Notes under the pieces: generated by a model
Told to the model about the DNA's origin: nothing
The model's database searches: none
The model's input: only the letters and a program-made list of their open reading frames with translations
Made by a program: the position numbers and the translations under genes
Shown here: positions 5,279 to 12,473 of the stretch, in pieces
How the letters are laid out: every line of letters begins with the position of its first letter
Numbering within the stretch: the first letter of the stretch is position 1
IMG/VR virus record: IMGVR_UViG_3300032607_000145
Span: 1 to 32,698 of that record
DNA length: 32,698 nucleotides
DNA from: a virus
Direction: 5' to 3' (one strand)

Positions 5279-5478
5279 TTAATAAACATTGCCTAGAGGC
5301 ATTTAATAGTTTAGATAAGCCTGTGTATCATCCGCAAGAATACTTTATGCTAGGATGGAACGCTGCGATTGATGCTATGTCTGCTGAGTTTGCTCGCAAG
5401 TGGGAAATGAATGAACTTGCAGACAGGCCACTAGGACAAGGTTATATTGACCCAAATATGGAAGAAGATAAAGAATGA
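5275..5478 (+). CDS. Hypothetical early protein
   Basis: This 67-residue acidic protein starts in the ATGA overlap with the gene before it and ends in ATGA with the gene after it. The HPQEYFMLGWNAAIDAM segment (AF-shared Trp-Asn-Ala-Ala pattern) is common in small phage proteins next to recombination genes. No catalytic or metal site is seen. Confidence 0.6.
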   Translation: MINKHCLEAFNSLDKPVYHPQEYFMLGWNAAIDAMSAEFARKWEMNELADRPLGQGYIDPNMEEDKE

Positions 5479-5633
5479 CTGACTATTCACAAATTTATAT
5501 AGAGATTAACCAAGTCCTCAAAAGCTACTACAACTATGAAACAAAAAATAACCATGAACAAGCTGCTCAAGCTGCAAACGATGTAGCTACATTGGCAGAG
5601 CATTTAAAGTTTTTGGCAGAGGCAAAACTATGA
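5475..5633 (+). CDS. 52-residue helical protein
   Basis: It starts at ATG 5475 in an ATGA overlap and ends in another ATGA overlap at 5630. The product is almost wholly helical: YIEINQVLKSYYNY, then an Ala/Asn-rich helix (EQAAQAANDVATLAEHL). It could form a helical hairpin or a small coiled coil. No family recognised. The overlaps on both sides are the main support. Confidence 0.5.
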   Translation: MTDYSQIYIEINQVLKSYYNYETKNNHEQAAQAANDVATLAEHLKFLAEAKL

Positions 5634-5725
5634 GCCAAGTAATTGCAGATGGGCTACAGCAAAGCAACAAGCAAATAATAGATCAACAAATAAAGGGAGA
5701 TAGTTATCACTACATTTACAACTGA
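5630..5725 (+). CDS. 31-residue peptide upstream of the exonuclease
   Basis: ATG 5630 overlaps the preceding TGA, and the frame runs into the exonuclease coding region. The peptide is Gln-rich (LQQSNKQIIDQQIKG) and ends in an aromatic run (YHYIYN). It contains the GGGAG that probably serves the exonuclease. It may be a short regulatory leader coupling exonuclease translation to upstream genes, or a minor protein. Confidence 0.4.
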   Translation: MSQVIADGLQQSNKQIIDQQIKGDSYHYIYN

Positions 5726-6347
5726 AGATAGGGTAGCAATAGAGCAAGGGTCTAAGGCTTGGTTGCTAAGTAGGCTGGGCAAGGTTACTGCCAGCCGTAT
5801 AGCGGATGTGCTTTCTAAGGGGAAGTCTGGGGAATCTGCCAGCCGTAAGAACTACAGGACAGAATTGGTAGTTCAGAGGCTTACAGGAGTGCCAGGAGAG
5901 TCGTTTACCAATGCAGCAATGGAATGGGGTACAGCAACAGAACCTTTTGCGAGAATCGCTTATGAATCAGAAATGGGAATATTTGTTAATCAAGTCGCTT
6001 TTATTGACCACCCTAGTATCAGTAATTTTGGTTGTAGTCCTGATGGTTGCATTGCTGACGATGGATTGCTTGAGATAAAGTGTCCAAATAGCAGTACGCA
6101 TATAGAGTATTTGACGGATGATAAACCGCCATCTAAGTATGTCCCGCAAATGCAATGCCAAATGGCAGTAACAGGCCGTCAATGGTGCGACTTTGTATCA
6201 TTTGACCCTAGACTACCAGATGACTTGCAATTGTTTGTAGTACGCCTTGATAGGGATGTAGAGTATATTAAGGCTATGGAAGTAGAAGTAGAGAAGTTCT
6301 TGAGTGAAGTTGAGGAAATGTTTACAAAATTGAAAGAGAGAAAATAA
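5706..6347 (+). CDS. YqaJ/lambda-type recombination exonuclease; non-canonical start likely
   Basis: This PD-(D/E)XK 5'-3' exonuclease pairs with the DUF1071 annealing protein. Counting from TTG 5763, motifs are LGKVTASR (5-12), EWGTATEPFAR (54-64), GCSPDG with the catalytic Asp (90-95), LEIKCP giving ExK (103-108) and QMQCQM (129-134), with a helical C terminus. Conserved N-terminal sequence (EQGSKAW) precedes 5763, so TTG there would truncate the domain. No ATG, GTG or TTG exists between the upstream in-frame TAA (5691) and 5763. ATC 5706, six bases after GGGAG, is the best start by spacing, giving 213 residues. The family is certain and the start is provisional. It overlaps the next start (TAATG). 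Confidence 0.82.
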   Translation: MTTFTTEDRVAIEQGSKAWLLSRLGKVTASRIADVLSKGKSGESASRKNYRTELVVQRLTGVPGESFTNAAMEWGTATEPFARIAYESEMGIFVNQVAFIDHPSISNFGCSPDGCIADDGLLEIKCPNSSTHIEYLTDDKPPSKYVPQMQCQMAVTGRQWCDFVSFDPRLPDDLQLFVVRLDRDVEYIKAMEVEVEKFLSEVEEMFTKLKERK

Positions 6348-6604
6348 TGGGAATTAAATATGATGTAATTTGCAAAAATGGCAGTTATACAGATAAAACT
6401 GGTGCTGAAAAAACTAAATGGTTAAAAGTAGGAGTTTGCATGGATACCAAGAGTGGAGCTTTAGCAATTAAGCTCGAATCTTTGCCTGTGCAATTTGATG
6501 GCTGGTTAAGCCTAGCAGAACCAAGGGCTAAAGATAACTTTAAGCCTAGGGGTAACGATGAGCTACCTAAGAGTGATGATGATTTCGGCAATGTGCCTTT
6601 TTGA
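6347..6604 (+). CDS. Small protein with SSB-like acidic tip
   Basis: This 85-residue protein has a beta-rich body (GIKYDVICKNGSY, then WLKVGVCMD and LAIKLESLPVQFDGWLSL) and an acidic, Phe-ending tail (SDDDFGNVPF). That ending mimics the DDIPF tip by which bacterial SSB binds partner proteins. The position directly after the exonuclease (TAATG overlap) completes an annealing protein, exonuclease and SSB-like set. The body is shorter than a full OB fold, so it may be a minimal single-strand binder or a replication accessory protein. Confidence 0.6.
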   Translation: MGIKYDVICKNGSYTDKTGAEKTKWLKVGVCMDTKSGALAIKLESLPVQFDGWLSLAEPRAKDNFKPRGNDELPKSDDDFGNVPF

Positions 6605-6614
6605 GGAGAACAAG

Positions 6615-6752
6615 ATGAAAAAACTATTATTAGCAACAGTAACATTTATGTTACTAAGCGTAACAGCCTATGCTTGCCAAACTACGACAGTTATTGTCAA
6701 TGGCAAGATGACTGTATGTACAGTATGTGGCAATGTAGTTAATTGCTTCTGA
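6615..6752 (+). CDS. Tiny secreted cysteine-rich protein
   Basis: ATG 6615 follows GAGGAG by five bases. The 45-residue product has a clear signal peptide (basic MKK, hydrophobic LLLATVTFMLLSV, then TAYA before Cys). The site AYA before C fits signal peptidase I better than a lipobox. The mature part is about 25 residues with four or five cysteines (CQTTTV, CTVCGNV, NCF), enough for two disulfides in the periplasm. A longer frame from 6558 lacks this ribosome site and hides the signal peptide. Function unknown; odd in a recombination block. Confidence 0.65.
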   Translation: MKKLLLATVTFMLLSVTAYACQTTTVIVNGKMTVCTVCGNVVNCF

Positions 6753-6774
6753 GTAAACCCCAAGAGATCTGCTG

Positions 6775-7248
6775 ATGTCCTTCACAAGGAGCGCCACCCC
6801 CTACAGATCAGGTGGCATTACTAAGAAGTTTAACCAGCAACTTCACGACCAGTACGATCCACCAGCTAGGAAGGCCGTATCCGATTGGGTACAAATGAAA
6901 TGGGGAGCAGACTGTATTCCAAACCCTAATGAGTTTGGAGTAGATCTAATCGTGCAGCGAGAAGGCAAGCCAGTTGGGTATATTGAAGTTGAAGTGCGGA
7001 GCTGGGATTTTTGCCACTATAGCACCATCCATATAGCGCACCGCAAAGAGAAACTATTTCAGCAAGATCTGCCTGTACTATTTTTTGCACTAACTCAGGA
7101 CTTAGCTCATGCGTATTGGTGTCATGCAAAGGTAGCAAAAGGTTACCCCTTAATAGAAGTGAAGAACTTTGAAGTTCCTACAGGAGAGATGTTTTTTGAC
7201 ATCCCTGTAGAGAAGTTTAAGTATGTAGACCTTACCGACCAGTTTTAG
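6775..7248 (+). CDS. PD-(D/E)XK-like phage nuclease candidate
   Basis: The 157 residues contain PNPNEFGVDLIVQREGKPVGYIEVEVR: an Asp at the end of one strand and E-x-E on the next, the spacing of a PD-(D/E)XK site with Glu replacing Lys. It is flanked by the ARKAVSDWVQMKWG helix and a C-terminal strand-rich part (LPVLFFALTQDLAHAYW). Similar proteins occur as uncharacterised genes in many phages. It is last in the rightward block and its final 17 bases overlap the end of the convergent spanin gene. A Holliday-junction or recombination nuclease is plausible, not proven. Confidence 0.6.
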   Translation: MSFTRSATPYRSGGITKKFNQQLHDQYDPPARKAVSDWVQMKWGADCIPNPNEFGVDLIVQREGKPVGYIEVEVRSWDFCHYSTIHIAHRKEKLFQQDLPVLFFALTQDLAHAYWCHAKVAKGYPLIEVKNFEVPTGEMFFDIPVEKFKYVDLTDQF

Positions 7249-7654
7249 ATACTTCTACAACCCATTCCTGTAGAGATACTAATTGTTGCGTAGTATTGGC
7301 GCAAGCAAGTTCAAGGTTGGGGGTTTCTTCATTAATACTGGAGGAGGAACTGGATAAGGTGGACAGACTGTTGGAACTGGACTGCTGGCGCACCCCACCA
7401 TAATAAGACTTAAGAGCAGATAGCTTATTTTCATAATCAGACCTTATAGATTTACCGATAATATCTTGTTGTTTCTTGGTTGCTGCATTGATTGATTCTT
7501 GTGCCTTTACTTGTGCCTGTAGATCGGCTTTAAAGGTATCAAAGCGCTGTTTTTCCCCTGAGTAGCCCTTGTAGTAGCCAAATCCAAACAAAGCGCCTAT
7601 AAGCACGATTACGCCAATAATTCTAGCAAATGGGGATATTAGGATGTCGAGCAT
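7232..7654 (-). CDS. Rz: Rz-like inner-membrane spanin
   Basis: The 140 residues have an N-terminal membrane helix (about 9-27, IIGVIVLIGALFGFGYYKGY) then a long charged coiled coil (KQRFDTFKADLQAQVKAQ) in the periplasm, a Ser-rich linker and a conserved end (CANTTQQLVSLQEWV). This is the class-I topology of lambda Rz, which joins an outer-membrane partner to disrupt the outer membrane in the last step of lysis. The partner Rz1 is encoded inside it in another frame. It follows the endolysin with a 16-nt overlap, and is the last gene of the late block. Confidence 0.85.
   Translation of the reverse strand: MLDILISPFARIIGVIVLIGALFGFGYYKGYSGEKQRFDTFKADLQAQVKAQESINAATKKQQDIIGKSIRSDYENKLSALKSYYGGVRQQSSSNSLSTLSSSSSSINEETPNLELACANTTQQLVSLQEWVVEVSKTGR
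7279..7434 (-). CDS. Rz1: Rz1-like outer-membrane lipoprotein spanin, embedded in Rz
   Basis: A 51-residue frame, shifted relative to Rz and wholly inside it, starts at ATG 7434 and stops at 7279. It reads MKISYLLLSLIMVGCASS: a short signal peptide and a lipobox (MVGC, Cys at residue 15). The mature part is proline-rich (VCPPYPVPPPVLMKKPP), the hallmark of Rz1. Embedded Rz/Rz1 pairs are well known in lambdoid phages. The two mature proteins meet across the periplasm and fuse the membranes. Confidence 0.88.
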   Translation of the reverse strand: MKISYLLLSLIMVGCASSPVPTVCPPYPVPPPVLMKKPPTLNLLAPILRNN

Positions 7655-8097
7655 TTTAGGTATTCTTCCTGTCTGCGCTTGGTTAGCCCAGGAAGTCTTT
7701 GGCCTTTGAATTTATCCCATCTAAGGATTTCTTTACACGCTCCTTCATAGTCTTGTTGGTTGAGCTTCTTAACCAAAGTGCTACGGCAGAAATTACCAGA
7801 ACCAATATTATAAGAAAGACTAATGTATCCATCGTATTCTCCTTGTGTGAGTGGCACTTTTACACATTGTTTTAGTGCGCCCTCAAATTGTTGTATATCA
7901 GACATAGCTCTTTGTAGAGCTTGTGTTGGGGTTATTTTATCGCCAGGCTTTACACCTTTAGTAGTGCCAAATCCTATTGTAGGGGAATCTCCAGCTATGG
8001 GAATATAGGCATCAGATCTATAGCCTTCGTGTAAAGCAATAGCTACCAATGCTGATGCAGATAAGCTAATGGCTGCTATGTCGGATCTTTTAAACAT
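7639..8097 (-). CDS. SAR-type lysozyme endolysin (GH24)
   Basis: It cleaves peptidoglycan. From ATG 8097 the protein has 152 residues: a weakly hydrophobic Ala/Ser-rich helix (AAISLSASALVAIAL, 7-21) that fits a signal-arrest-release anchor, then the catalytic Glu in LHEGYRSDAY, GDSPTIGFGTT, a GVKPGDKIT loop, SLSYNIGSGNFCRSTL and WDKFKGQRLPGLTKRR. This is close to endolysins of phages of betaproteobacteria, as I recall them. An in-frame extension to 8211 only reads through the holin gene in another frame. ATG 8097 overlaps the holin stop by 8 nt. Export does not need the holin if the SAR reading is right. Confidence 0.9.
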   Translation of the reverse strand: MFKRSDIAAISLSASALVAIALHEGYRSDAYIPIAGDSPTIGFGTTKGVKPGDKITPTQALQRAMSDIQQFEGALKQCVKVPLTQGEYDGYISLSYNIGSGNFCRSTLVKKLNQQDYEGACKEILRWDKFKGQRLPGLTKRRQEEYLKCSTS

Positions 8098-8293
8098 TAT
8101 TTTGATACACAATCCTAGAGATACCAGAGCCAATAATGCAAACAATAATAAGAGCCGTAAATGTTTCCCTAGAAATGACATCTGTATAAAATGGCAAAAT
8201 AACTGAAACACATTCTAAAACAAGCGCTATCAATAAAAACTTAAGCGACCATGCTTCTTTTAGAATTGTTTTCCAATTGCCATACAGTTTCAT
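8090..8293 (-). CDS. Holin, two TM segments
   Basis: This 67-residue protein begins MKLYGNWKTILKEAWSLK, an amphipathic basic helix common in small phage holins, followed by two hydrophobic helices (about 19-36 and 46-62). It lies directly before the endolysin with an 8-nt overlap. With a SAR endolysin, this is likely a pinholin that depolarises the membrane. It shares ATGA with the upstream gene at 8290-8293. Confidence 0.75.
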   Translation of the reverse strand: MKLYGNWKTILKEAWSLKFLLIALVLECVSVILPFYTDVISRETFTALIIVCIIGSGISRIVYQNNV

Positions 8294-8505
8294 TGCTTAT
8301 GGAGTATAAAACTGCTGATCCATGCAATAAATGCACCAGCTACAGAAGCTACTCCCATTAATGCCCATAACGAACCCTTAGAGCGTTCAGCCATAGCAAC
8401 CAATGTTTTTATATCGGTTTCCATTATGTCAATCTTCTTTTCCATTGCTTCAAACTGAGCTACTAGCTTTCCGTATTTATACGGATCTAAGAATTGGTCA
8501 GACAT
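8290..8505 (-). CDS. Holin-like protein with C-terminal TM (XhlA-like topology)
   Basis: The 71 residues have an N-terminal charged coiled-coil half (QFEAMEKKIDIMETDIKTLVAM) and one C-terminal membrane helix (LWALMGVASVAGAFIAWISSF). This topology is that of haemolysin XhlA-like holins and accessory holins. It overlaps the two-TM holin by 4 nt, making a four-gene lysis cassette. It could be the holin, an antiholin or a membrane organiser for lysis. Confidence 0.7.
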   Translation of the reverse strand: MSDQFLDPYKYGKLVAQFEAMEKKIDIMETDIKTLVAMAERSKGSLWALMGVASVAGAFIAWISSFILHKQ

Positions 8506-8582
8506 TTTAAAATCCTATAGTGTAATAAATATTTGAAATGTGTTATTTTGTAATGCATTAGGATTAAAAAATGTCTTAAGCA

Positions 8583-8849
8583 TTATTCTATATTTAGAAT
8601 AATAGTGTTATCTTCTAAAGCCTCAATCTCATGCCATTCATTTGCTTTTAGATCAATAATTTCACTATTTGAGTTAATAACAAGTTCTAAATTTTCTTTT
8701 TTAATTACACATGACCCATCAATACACATTGTTGAATGGTTAATAGTATGTTCATGTTTTGGCAATCCTTCACCTTTATTTAAAGCAAACTCACTAATTT
8801 TTAAGCCTTTGTATACAAAAACCCTTCTGTAAATTACAGGAATAGTCAT
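8583..8849 (-). CDS. Small cupin-fold protein
   Basis: These 88 residues read as a single cupin barrel: strands with LPKHEHTINHSTMCIDGSCVI giving two or three His ligands (HEH and NH), a polar strand region, and a second motif near ANEWHEIEALEDNTIILNI. Small cupins bind a metal or a sugar nucleotide. It sits between the fibre and lysis genes. Known sugar epimerases have the same fold but are larger; phage copies of this size are usually of unknown function. Confidence 0.65.
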   Translation of the reverse strand: MTIPVIYRRVFVYKGLKISEFALNKGEGLPKHEHTINHSTMCIDGSCVIKKENLELVINSNSEIIDLKANEWHEIEALEDNTIILNIE

Positions 8850-8851
8850 TT

Positions 8852-9265
8852 TTAAACAGAAACAACATTAAGAGTTACAAGTACCCATGATAGCGTGGCT
8901 TCATCCCATTCATATTGCTTTCCATCATTAGGATAAGGAATTGGAGGATTCCATAACCAAGTAGGAACGCCAATAGTCCAGCTATTGCATACTAAACCAT
9001 TCATATCTAATGGTCTTTTGGAATAAAAGACATCGTTTACTGAGTCGTATGTATAGCCAATACCAGCATAGTTAGCTCTTAGAGCTTTTGATTGATCTGG
9101 ACTTGGCTCTGGAGGATTGCTATCAGGAATGTAATAGATACCGCCTCTTGTATTGTAAGAAGTTTGTACCCATCCATGACCAACAACACCAGAATCAATA
9201 AATTCTTGATCTGCCTTAATGACTTCTTTTACAATGCCATTTTCTACTTTTGCATAAGTTCCCAA
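8852..9265 (-). CDS. Tail or fibre-associated virion protein
   Basis: The 137 residues start MGTYAKVENGIVKEVIKAD, a usual opening of phage and cyanophage tail-associated proteins, and have YTYDSVNDVFYSKRP followed by WTIGVPTWLWNPPIPYPNDGKQYEWDEATLSW. This Trp/Pro-rich WxWxxPxxYPxDGxxYxWxE pattern is common in small structural proteins of marine phages. It lies two bases from the cupin gene and next to the fibre genes. A distal tail or receptor-binding accessory role is likely. Confidence 0.65.
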   Translation of the reverse strand: MGTYAKVENGIVKEVIKADQEFIDSGVVGHGWVQTSYNTRGGIYYIPDSNPPEPSPDQSKALRANYAGIGYTYDSVNDVFYSKRPLDMNGLVCNSWTIGVPTWLWNPPIPYPNDGKQYEWDEATLSWVLVTLNVVSV

Positions 9266-9290
9266 TTTAAACTCCTGATAGCTTTAATAA

Positions 9291-10097
9291 TTATAGTGGT
9301 GTTAAATTACTAGAAGAAGTAAAGGAATGTATTGTACTTCCACCACTTGAAGTTATAGTACCGCCAGTAAATTTTTGTGCGCCTGTGTAAGAGATGATGA
9401 CAATGCCAGAACCACCTAAACCAGCTTGATTTGATCCATCCCATCCACCACCACCGCCACCAGTATTAACAGTACCATTTGTAGATTGATTTCCTCCGCC
9501 ACCAGCACCCCCAACAGGACTAGAAGTGCTGTTATATCCAGCTCCACCACCAGCCCTTGTTACGGATGAACCAGAAATAGAAGATGCTAAACCAGCTCCA
9601 CCAAAACCAGCTCCAGCAGTATTTCCAGCAGCACCAGCGCCACCACCACCGCCGCCAGTACCAGCAGAAGGAACACCAGTACCTAAACCACCATTACTAC
9701 CTTGACCAGAAGTTGCTGTGCCTACAGTTCCAGAATTTGAACTTGCACCACCACCAGAACCACCATTTTTACCAGCTTGAGATGTTTGTCCACCGCCACC
9801 ACCACCGCCAACAGAAGCAGTTAATCCAGTAATGGAAGAATTAGAACCATTATTTCCAGAGCCAGGAGATGTTCCAGCACTTGTACCGCCAGCACCAACA
9901 GTAATGGTATAAGAAGAAGCTAAAGTTAAAATAGTTGTTCCAGTTAAATAGCCACCCGCACCACCACCAGATCCCTCATACGCACCAGCACCGCCACCGC
10001 CAGCAACAATAAGGTAATTAGCAGTAACCACAGTAGCGCCTCCAGTAAAACCAAATGCTGCTAGGCAAGCTGCGCCAATTTTAGATAAGCGAGGCAT
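9291..10097 (-). CDS. Glycine-rich tail fibre / adhesin
   Basis: The 268 residues begin with a short hydrophobic lead, then a NYLIVAGGGGAG segment and a body dominated by Gly runs separated by Ser/Thr (SGGGAGG, GTSPGSG, GGGGGAGAAG, GGWDG). The end is a GIVIISYTG motif and a Ser/Thr-rich C terminus. Polyglycine sheets of this type form the tip of adhesins such as gp38 of T-even phages and fibre proteins of marine phages. It probably recognises the host surface. The plus strand of this gene is full of CCA/CCG repeats that create long spurious frames. Confidence 0.8.
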   Translation of the reverse strand: MPRLSKIGAACLAAFGFTGGATVVTANYLIVAGGGGAGAYEGSGGGAGGYLTGTTILTLASSYTITVGAGGTSAGTSPGSGNNGSNSSITGLTASVGGGGGGGQTSQAGKNGGSGGGASSNSGTVGTATSGQGSNGGLGTGVPSAGTGGGGGGAGAAGNTAGAGFGGAGLASSISGSSVTRAGGGAGYNSTSSPVGGAGGGGNQSTNGTVNTGGGGGGWDGSNQAGLGGSGIVIISYTGAQKFTGGTITSSGGSTIHSFTSSSNLTPL

Positions 10098-10107
10098 TTA
10101 TAAATCC

Positions 10108-10845
10108 TTAAGCGAATTTAGTAACGGCTGCAAAAATGGTAAATGCAGCAGAACCAGTTTTTACAACGACATAAGTATAAACATCTACAGAACTAGCATT
10201 ACCGCTAGTAGGAGCTGTTCCACCTTGCCATTTAGGAGTTACTGAATTTCCGTCTACAGTTACAGCAGAGTTGTAATAAGCAGTAGCACCATTTGTTACT
10301 AAAAAAGTAGCAGAAATGGACTCGCCTGTAGTCATTAAAGTGTTTAATGATGTAGTACCATCACCTCTAAAATTGAGGGTAAAGTTACCAGAAGCATTGG
10401 TTGTGTAGTACAGAACTGATTGAGTAATAACATCATAAGCAATTGTGCCTGTAGCAGCAGTAGCAGATATGGTAGAAACTTCTAGAATATTGGGGAACTT
10501 AGAAGAACCGCCTGTAGAGTTGCTAAATGTCTGTTTTGCAGTAAAGGTATTAGCTACAGCAGTACCAGGAACAGCTAAGTTTGTACGAGCATCAGCAGCA
10601 GTAGAAGCTCCTGTACCACCATCAGCTACGGCTAGATCGGTAATACCAGTAATAGAACCGCCAGTAATAACTGCAGCAGTCATAGTATATGTACCGCCTC
10701 TAATACCATCCCCGACATCTTTAATCTGCGCCATCATATCACGCATAGTATCGTTTACGCCTGATGGGAGCATCCCTTCTGGAGCGCCATCTGGAGGAGC
10801 AGCATTATTGCTTGAAGGGGTAAGGGAGTATTTTGTATATGCCAT
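10108..10845 (-). CDS. Tail fibre / tail spike-like structural protein
   Basis: The 245 residues open MAYTKYSLTPSSNNAAPPDGAPEGMLPSGVNDTMRDMMAQI, an arrangement found at the N terminus of many phage fibre proteins as the anchor to the tail. Then comes a repetitive Gly/Thr/Ala section (TGGSITGITDLAVADGGTGAST) that looks like a fibre shaft, and a beta-rich C-terminal domain. ATG 10845 has GGAAT close upstream. It lies next to the glycine-rich adhesin, and the two could form one fibre. Confidence 0.8.
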   Translation of the reverse strand: MAYTKYSLTPSSNNAAPPDGAPEGMLPSGVNDTMRDMMAQIKDVGDGIRGGTYTMTAAVITGGSITGITDLAVADGGTGASTAADARTNLAVPGTAVANTFTAKQTFSNSTGGSSKFPNILEVSTISATAATGTIAYDVITQSVLYYTTNASGNFTLNFRGDGTTSLNTLMTTGESISATFLVTNGATAYYNSAVTVDGNSVTPKWQGGTAPTSGNASSVDVYTYVVVKTGSAAFTIFAAVTKFA

Positions 10846-10898
10846 GATTATTCCTATTATATCTATATTGCGTTATTCTGATAAGCCAAAATTGGCTA

Positions 10899-12473
10899 CT
10901 ATTTTAAAAGTCCTTCAATTTGACCAGATTGGTATAAAGCGTTATATAGTCGTGGATCTGCTACTGGTGGCACAATTTCGCCAAACTTTCTAGCAACACG
11001 AGATCCCAATCCAGTTGCATAAGCAGCCTCTCCCATAAGTCTTGGAGATGTAGTTGCTGCTGTAATTGCTGCTGCTGGTAATCCTCCAACTCCATAGGCA
11101 AGATAACCAGTAGGAAGCGATGCAGCGCCTTGTAAACCTCTTGGCATTATGTTTGATAGAGCTTGTCCAGCAAGACCAGGCATAAACTCTTGGCCTCCAG
11201 CAGCCTCTAATTCTTTGCCTAACTTTGTTCTTTGACCATAGTTTGTTTGAACATTATCACGCATTAAACTCTGCAATTTACGCATAGAGGTATCAGCAGA
11301 TGCTTTTTTACCAAGACTTAAACTACGCTCTATTTCTCTAATTTGATCTGTAGCATCAGAATATGATTTCATAGTCTTAGCGTAAGTTGGAGCTTGCTTC
11401 TGAATTGTAGATTTAACAGAGTTATATATATCACCAATAGATGATCTAGCTACTTTTTGCTCAAATGGGATTGATTCTAAAACATCACCAACTCTTTTCT
11501 TAAGAGCATCCAAACCCTCTGGAGTATGAAACTCTACAGGGTCAAGGCTTTTCCAATCATTTATGATTGATTTTGCTTCTTCTAGATTCTTAGCTGCACC
11601 TTCATTAACAATCTTACCTTTATAAGTAACCTTATTTAATGAGTTTTCGATAGACTTATCAATATCACCAAAATCTAATATAGACTTATCATTCTTAATA
11701 TTAACCATGCCAGAGCGATATTCTGCTTGCTTTGTGGCATTTAATTGCTGTAAGTTTGCTTTTGCAATATCTAAGACATCTGTTTGATCTGCCCTACCAG
11801 ATATATTTGCTCTAAATTGTTCAGCAGTATCTCCACCTTTTTCGCCAGCTTTATATGCTTGCATAATTGATTCTCTGCCAGCACCAGTAGTCTGCCCTAA
11901 AATTGGAGCTATAACTTTTCCACCTAATACATTGGCAGTTTTTGCAGTAGTTCGTGCAGCAATAGCTAATGGATCAATAGTTGATGCTATCTTTGCTAAT
12001 GGAGCTGCTACTGCTCTTGGAGCAATCATAGAGCCACCAGAAAATACTGTAGATAAATCAGCTAAAACACCTGCGGGATCTTCTGCAATAGCCTTTTTAG
12101 CGCCTTCTACAGAACCATATCTGTCTGCATAAAACTGTCCTACTGTATTAGCTACTTCACGAGATGGTCTATCTTCTCCAATTGCTTGAACAAGTCTTTC
12201 TGGCAATACATTTTGCAATGCACCAGCACCAACATCAAGAACTGCTTTACCAGTTTGAAGTGGACTTGAAATGGCATCAATAAGATTACTAAAAAGATTG
12301 GCAGTAGATGATGGAAGGTTTTTAATTGCTGATCCAGCTACCTCTTTAGCAGACATTGGTTTTTCAGCAACATTAACCTCATCATATAACTTTTTAGCAG
12401 CAGCATTAATTTCCTTTTCAGACATCGAGTCTGGAAAATCCACTTGCCCTACTTTTGGAATATCAATAATCAT
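10899..12473 (-). CDS. Internal virion / injection protein candidate
   Basis: The 524-residue protein opens with a DIPKVGQVDFPDSMSEKEINAAAK segment, close to the short N-terminal domain found on phage virion proteins that bind the tail-tip or carry peptidase activity (a GxxxxFPDxMSxxEI pattern). The rest is Ala-rich and helical, with Gly/Ala stretches (AVAAPLAKIAS, GGLPAAAITAAT) that could insert in membranes. Its place between the fibre genes and other internal proteins suggests ejection with DNA. No lytic transglycosylase motif is evident. Confidence 0.6.
   Translation of the reverse strand: MIIDIPKVGQVDFPDSMSEKEINAAAKKLYDEVNVAEKPMSAKEVAGSAIKNLPSSTANLFSNLIDAISSPLQTGKAVLDVGAGALQNVLPERLVQAIGEDRPSREVANTVGQFYADRYGSVEGAKKAIAEDPAGVLADLSTVFSGGSMIAPRAVAAPLAKIASTIDPLAIAARTTAKTANVLGGKVIAPILGQTTGAGRESIMQAYKAGEKGGDTAEQFRANISGRADQTDVLDIAKANLQQLNATKQAEYRSGMVNIKNDKSILDFGDIDKSIENSLNKVTYKGKIVNEGAAKNLEEAKSIINDWKSLDPVEFHTPEGLDALKKRVGDVLESIPFEQKVARSSIGDIYNSVKSTIQKQAPTYAKTMKSYSDATDQIREIERSLSLGKKASADTSMRKLQSLMRDNVQTNYGQRTKLGKELEAAGGQEFMPGLAGQALSNIMPRGLQGAASLPTGYLAYGVGGLPAAAITAATTSPRLMGEAAYATGLGSRVARKFGEIVPPVADPRLYNALYQSGQIEGLLK

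Noticed and set aside
8520-8570. Minus-strand TTACACTATAGGAT resembling a T7-type promoter core
   Set aside because: Only the CACTATAGG-like part matches, and no phage RNA polymerase gene is present. Probably chance in A+T-rich DNA; part of it serves as ribosome site for the gene at 8505.
9584-9832. Plus-strand frame rich in His and Gln
   Set aside because: Shadow of the Gly-rich fibre gene; Gly codons read in reverse give such runs. No start site or motif.
10856-10884. TTATCA-17 bp-TATAAT on the minus strand before the fibre gene
   Set aside because: The transcript would start about 4 nt before ATG 10845 and lose the GGAAT ribosome site, so a working promoter is unlikely.
10884-10897. AGCCAA/TTGGCT hairpin between fibre and internal protein genes
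   Set aside because: The stem is short, loop is two bases and no T run follows on the minus strand, so it is not a convincing terminator.
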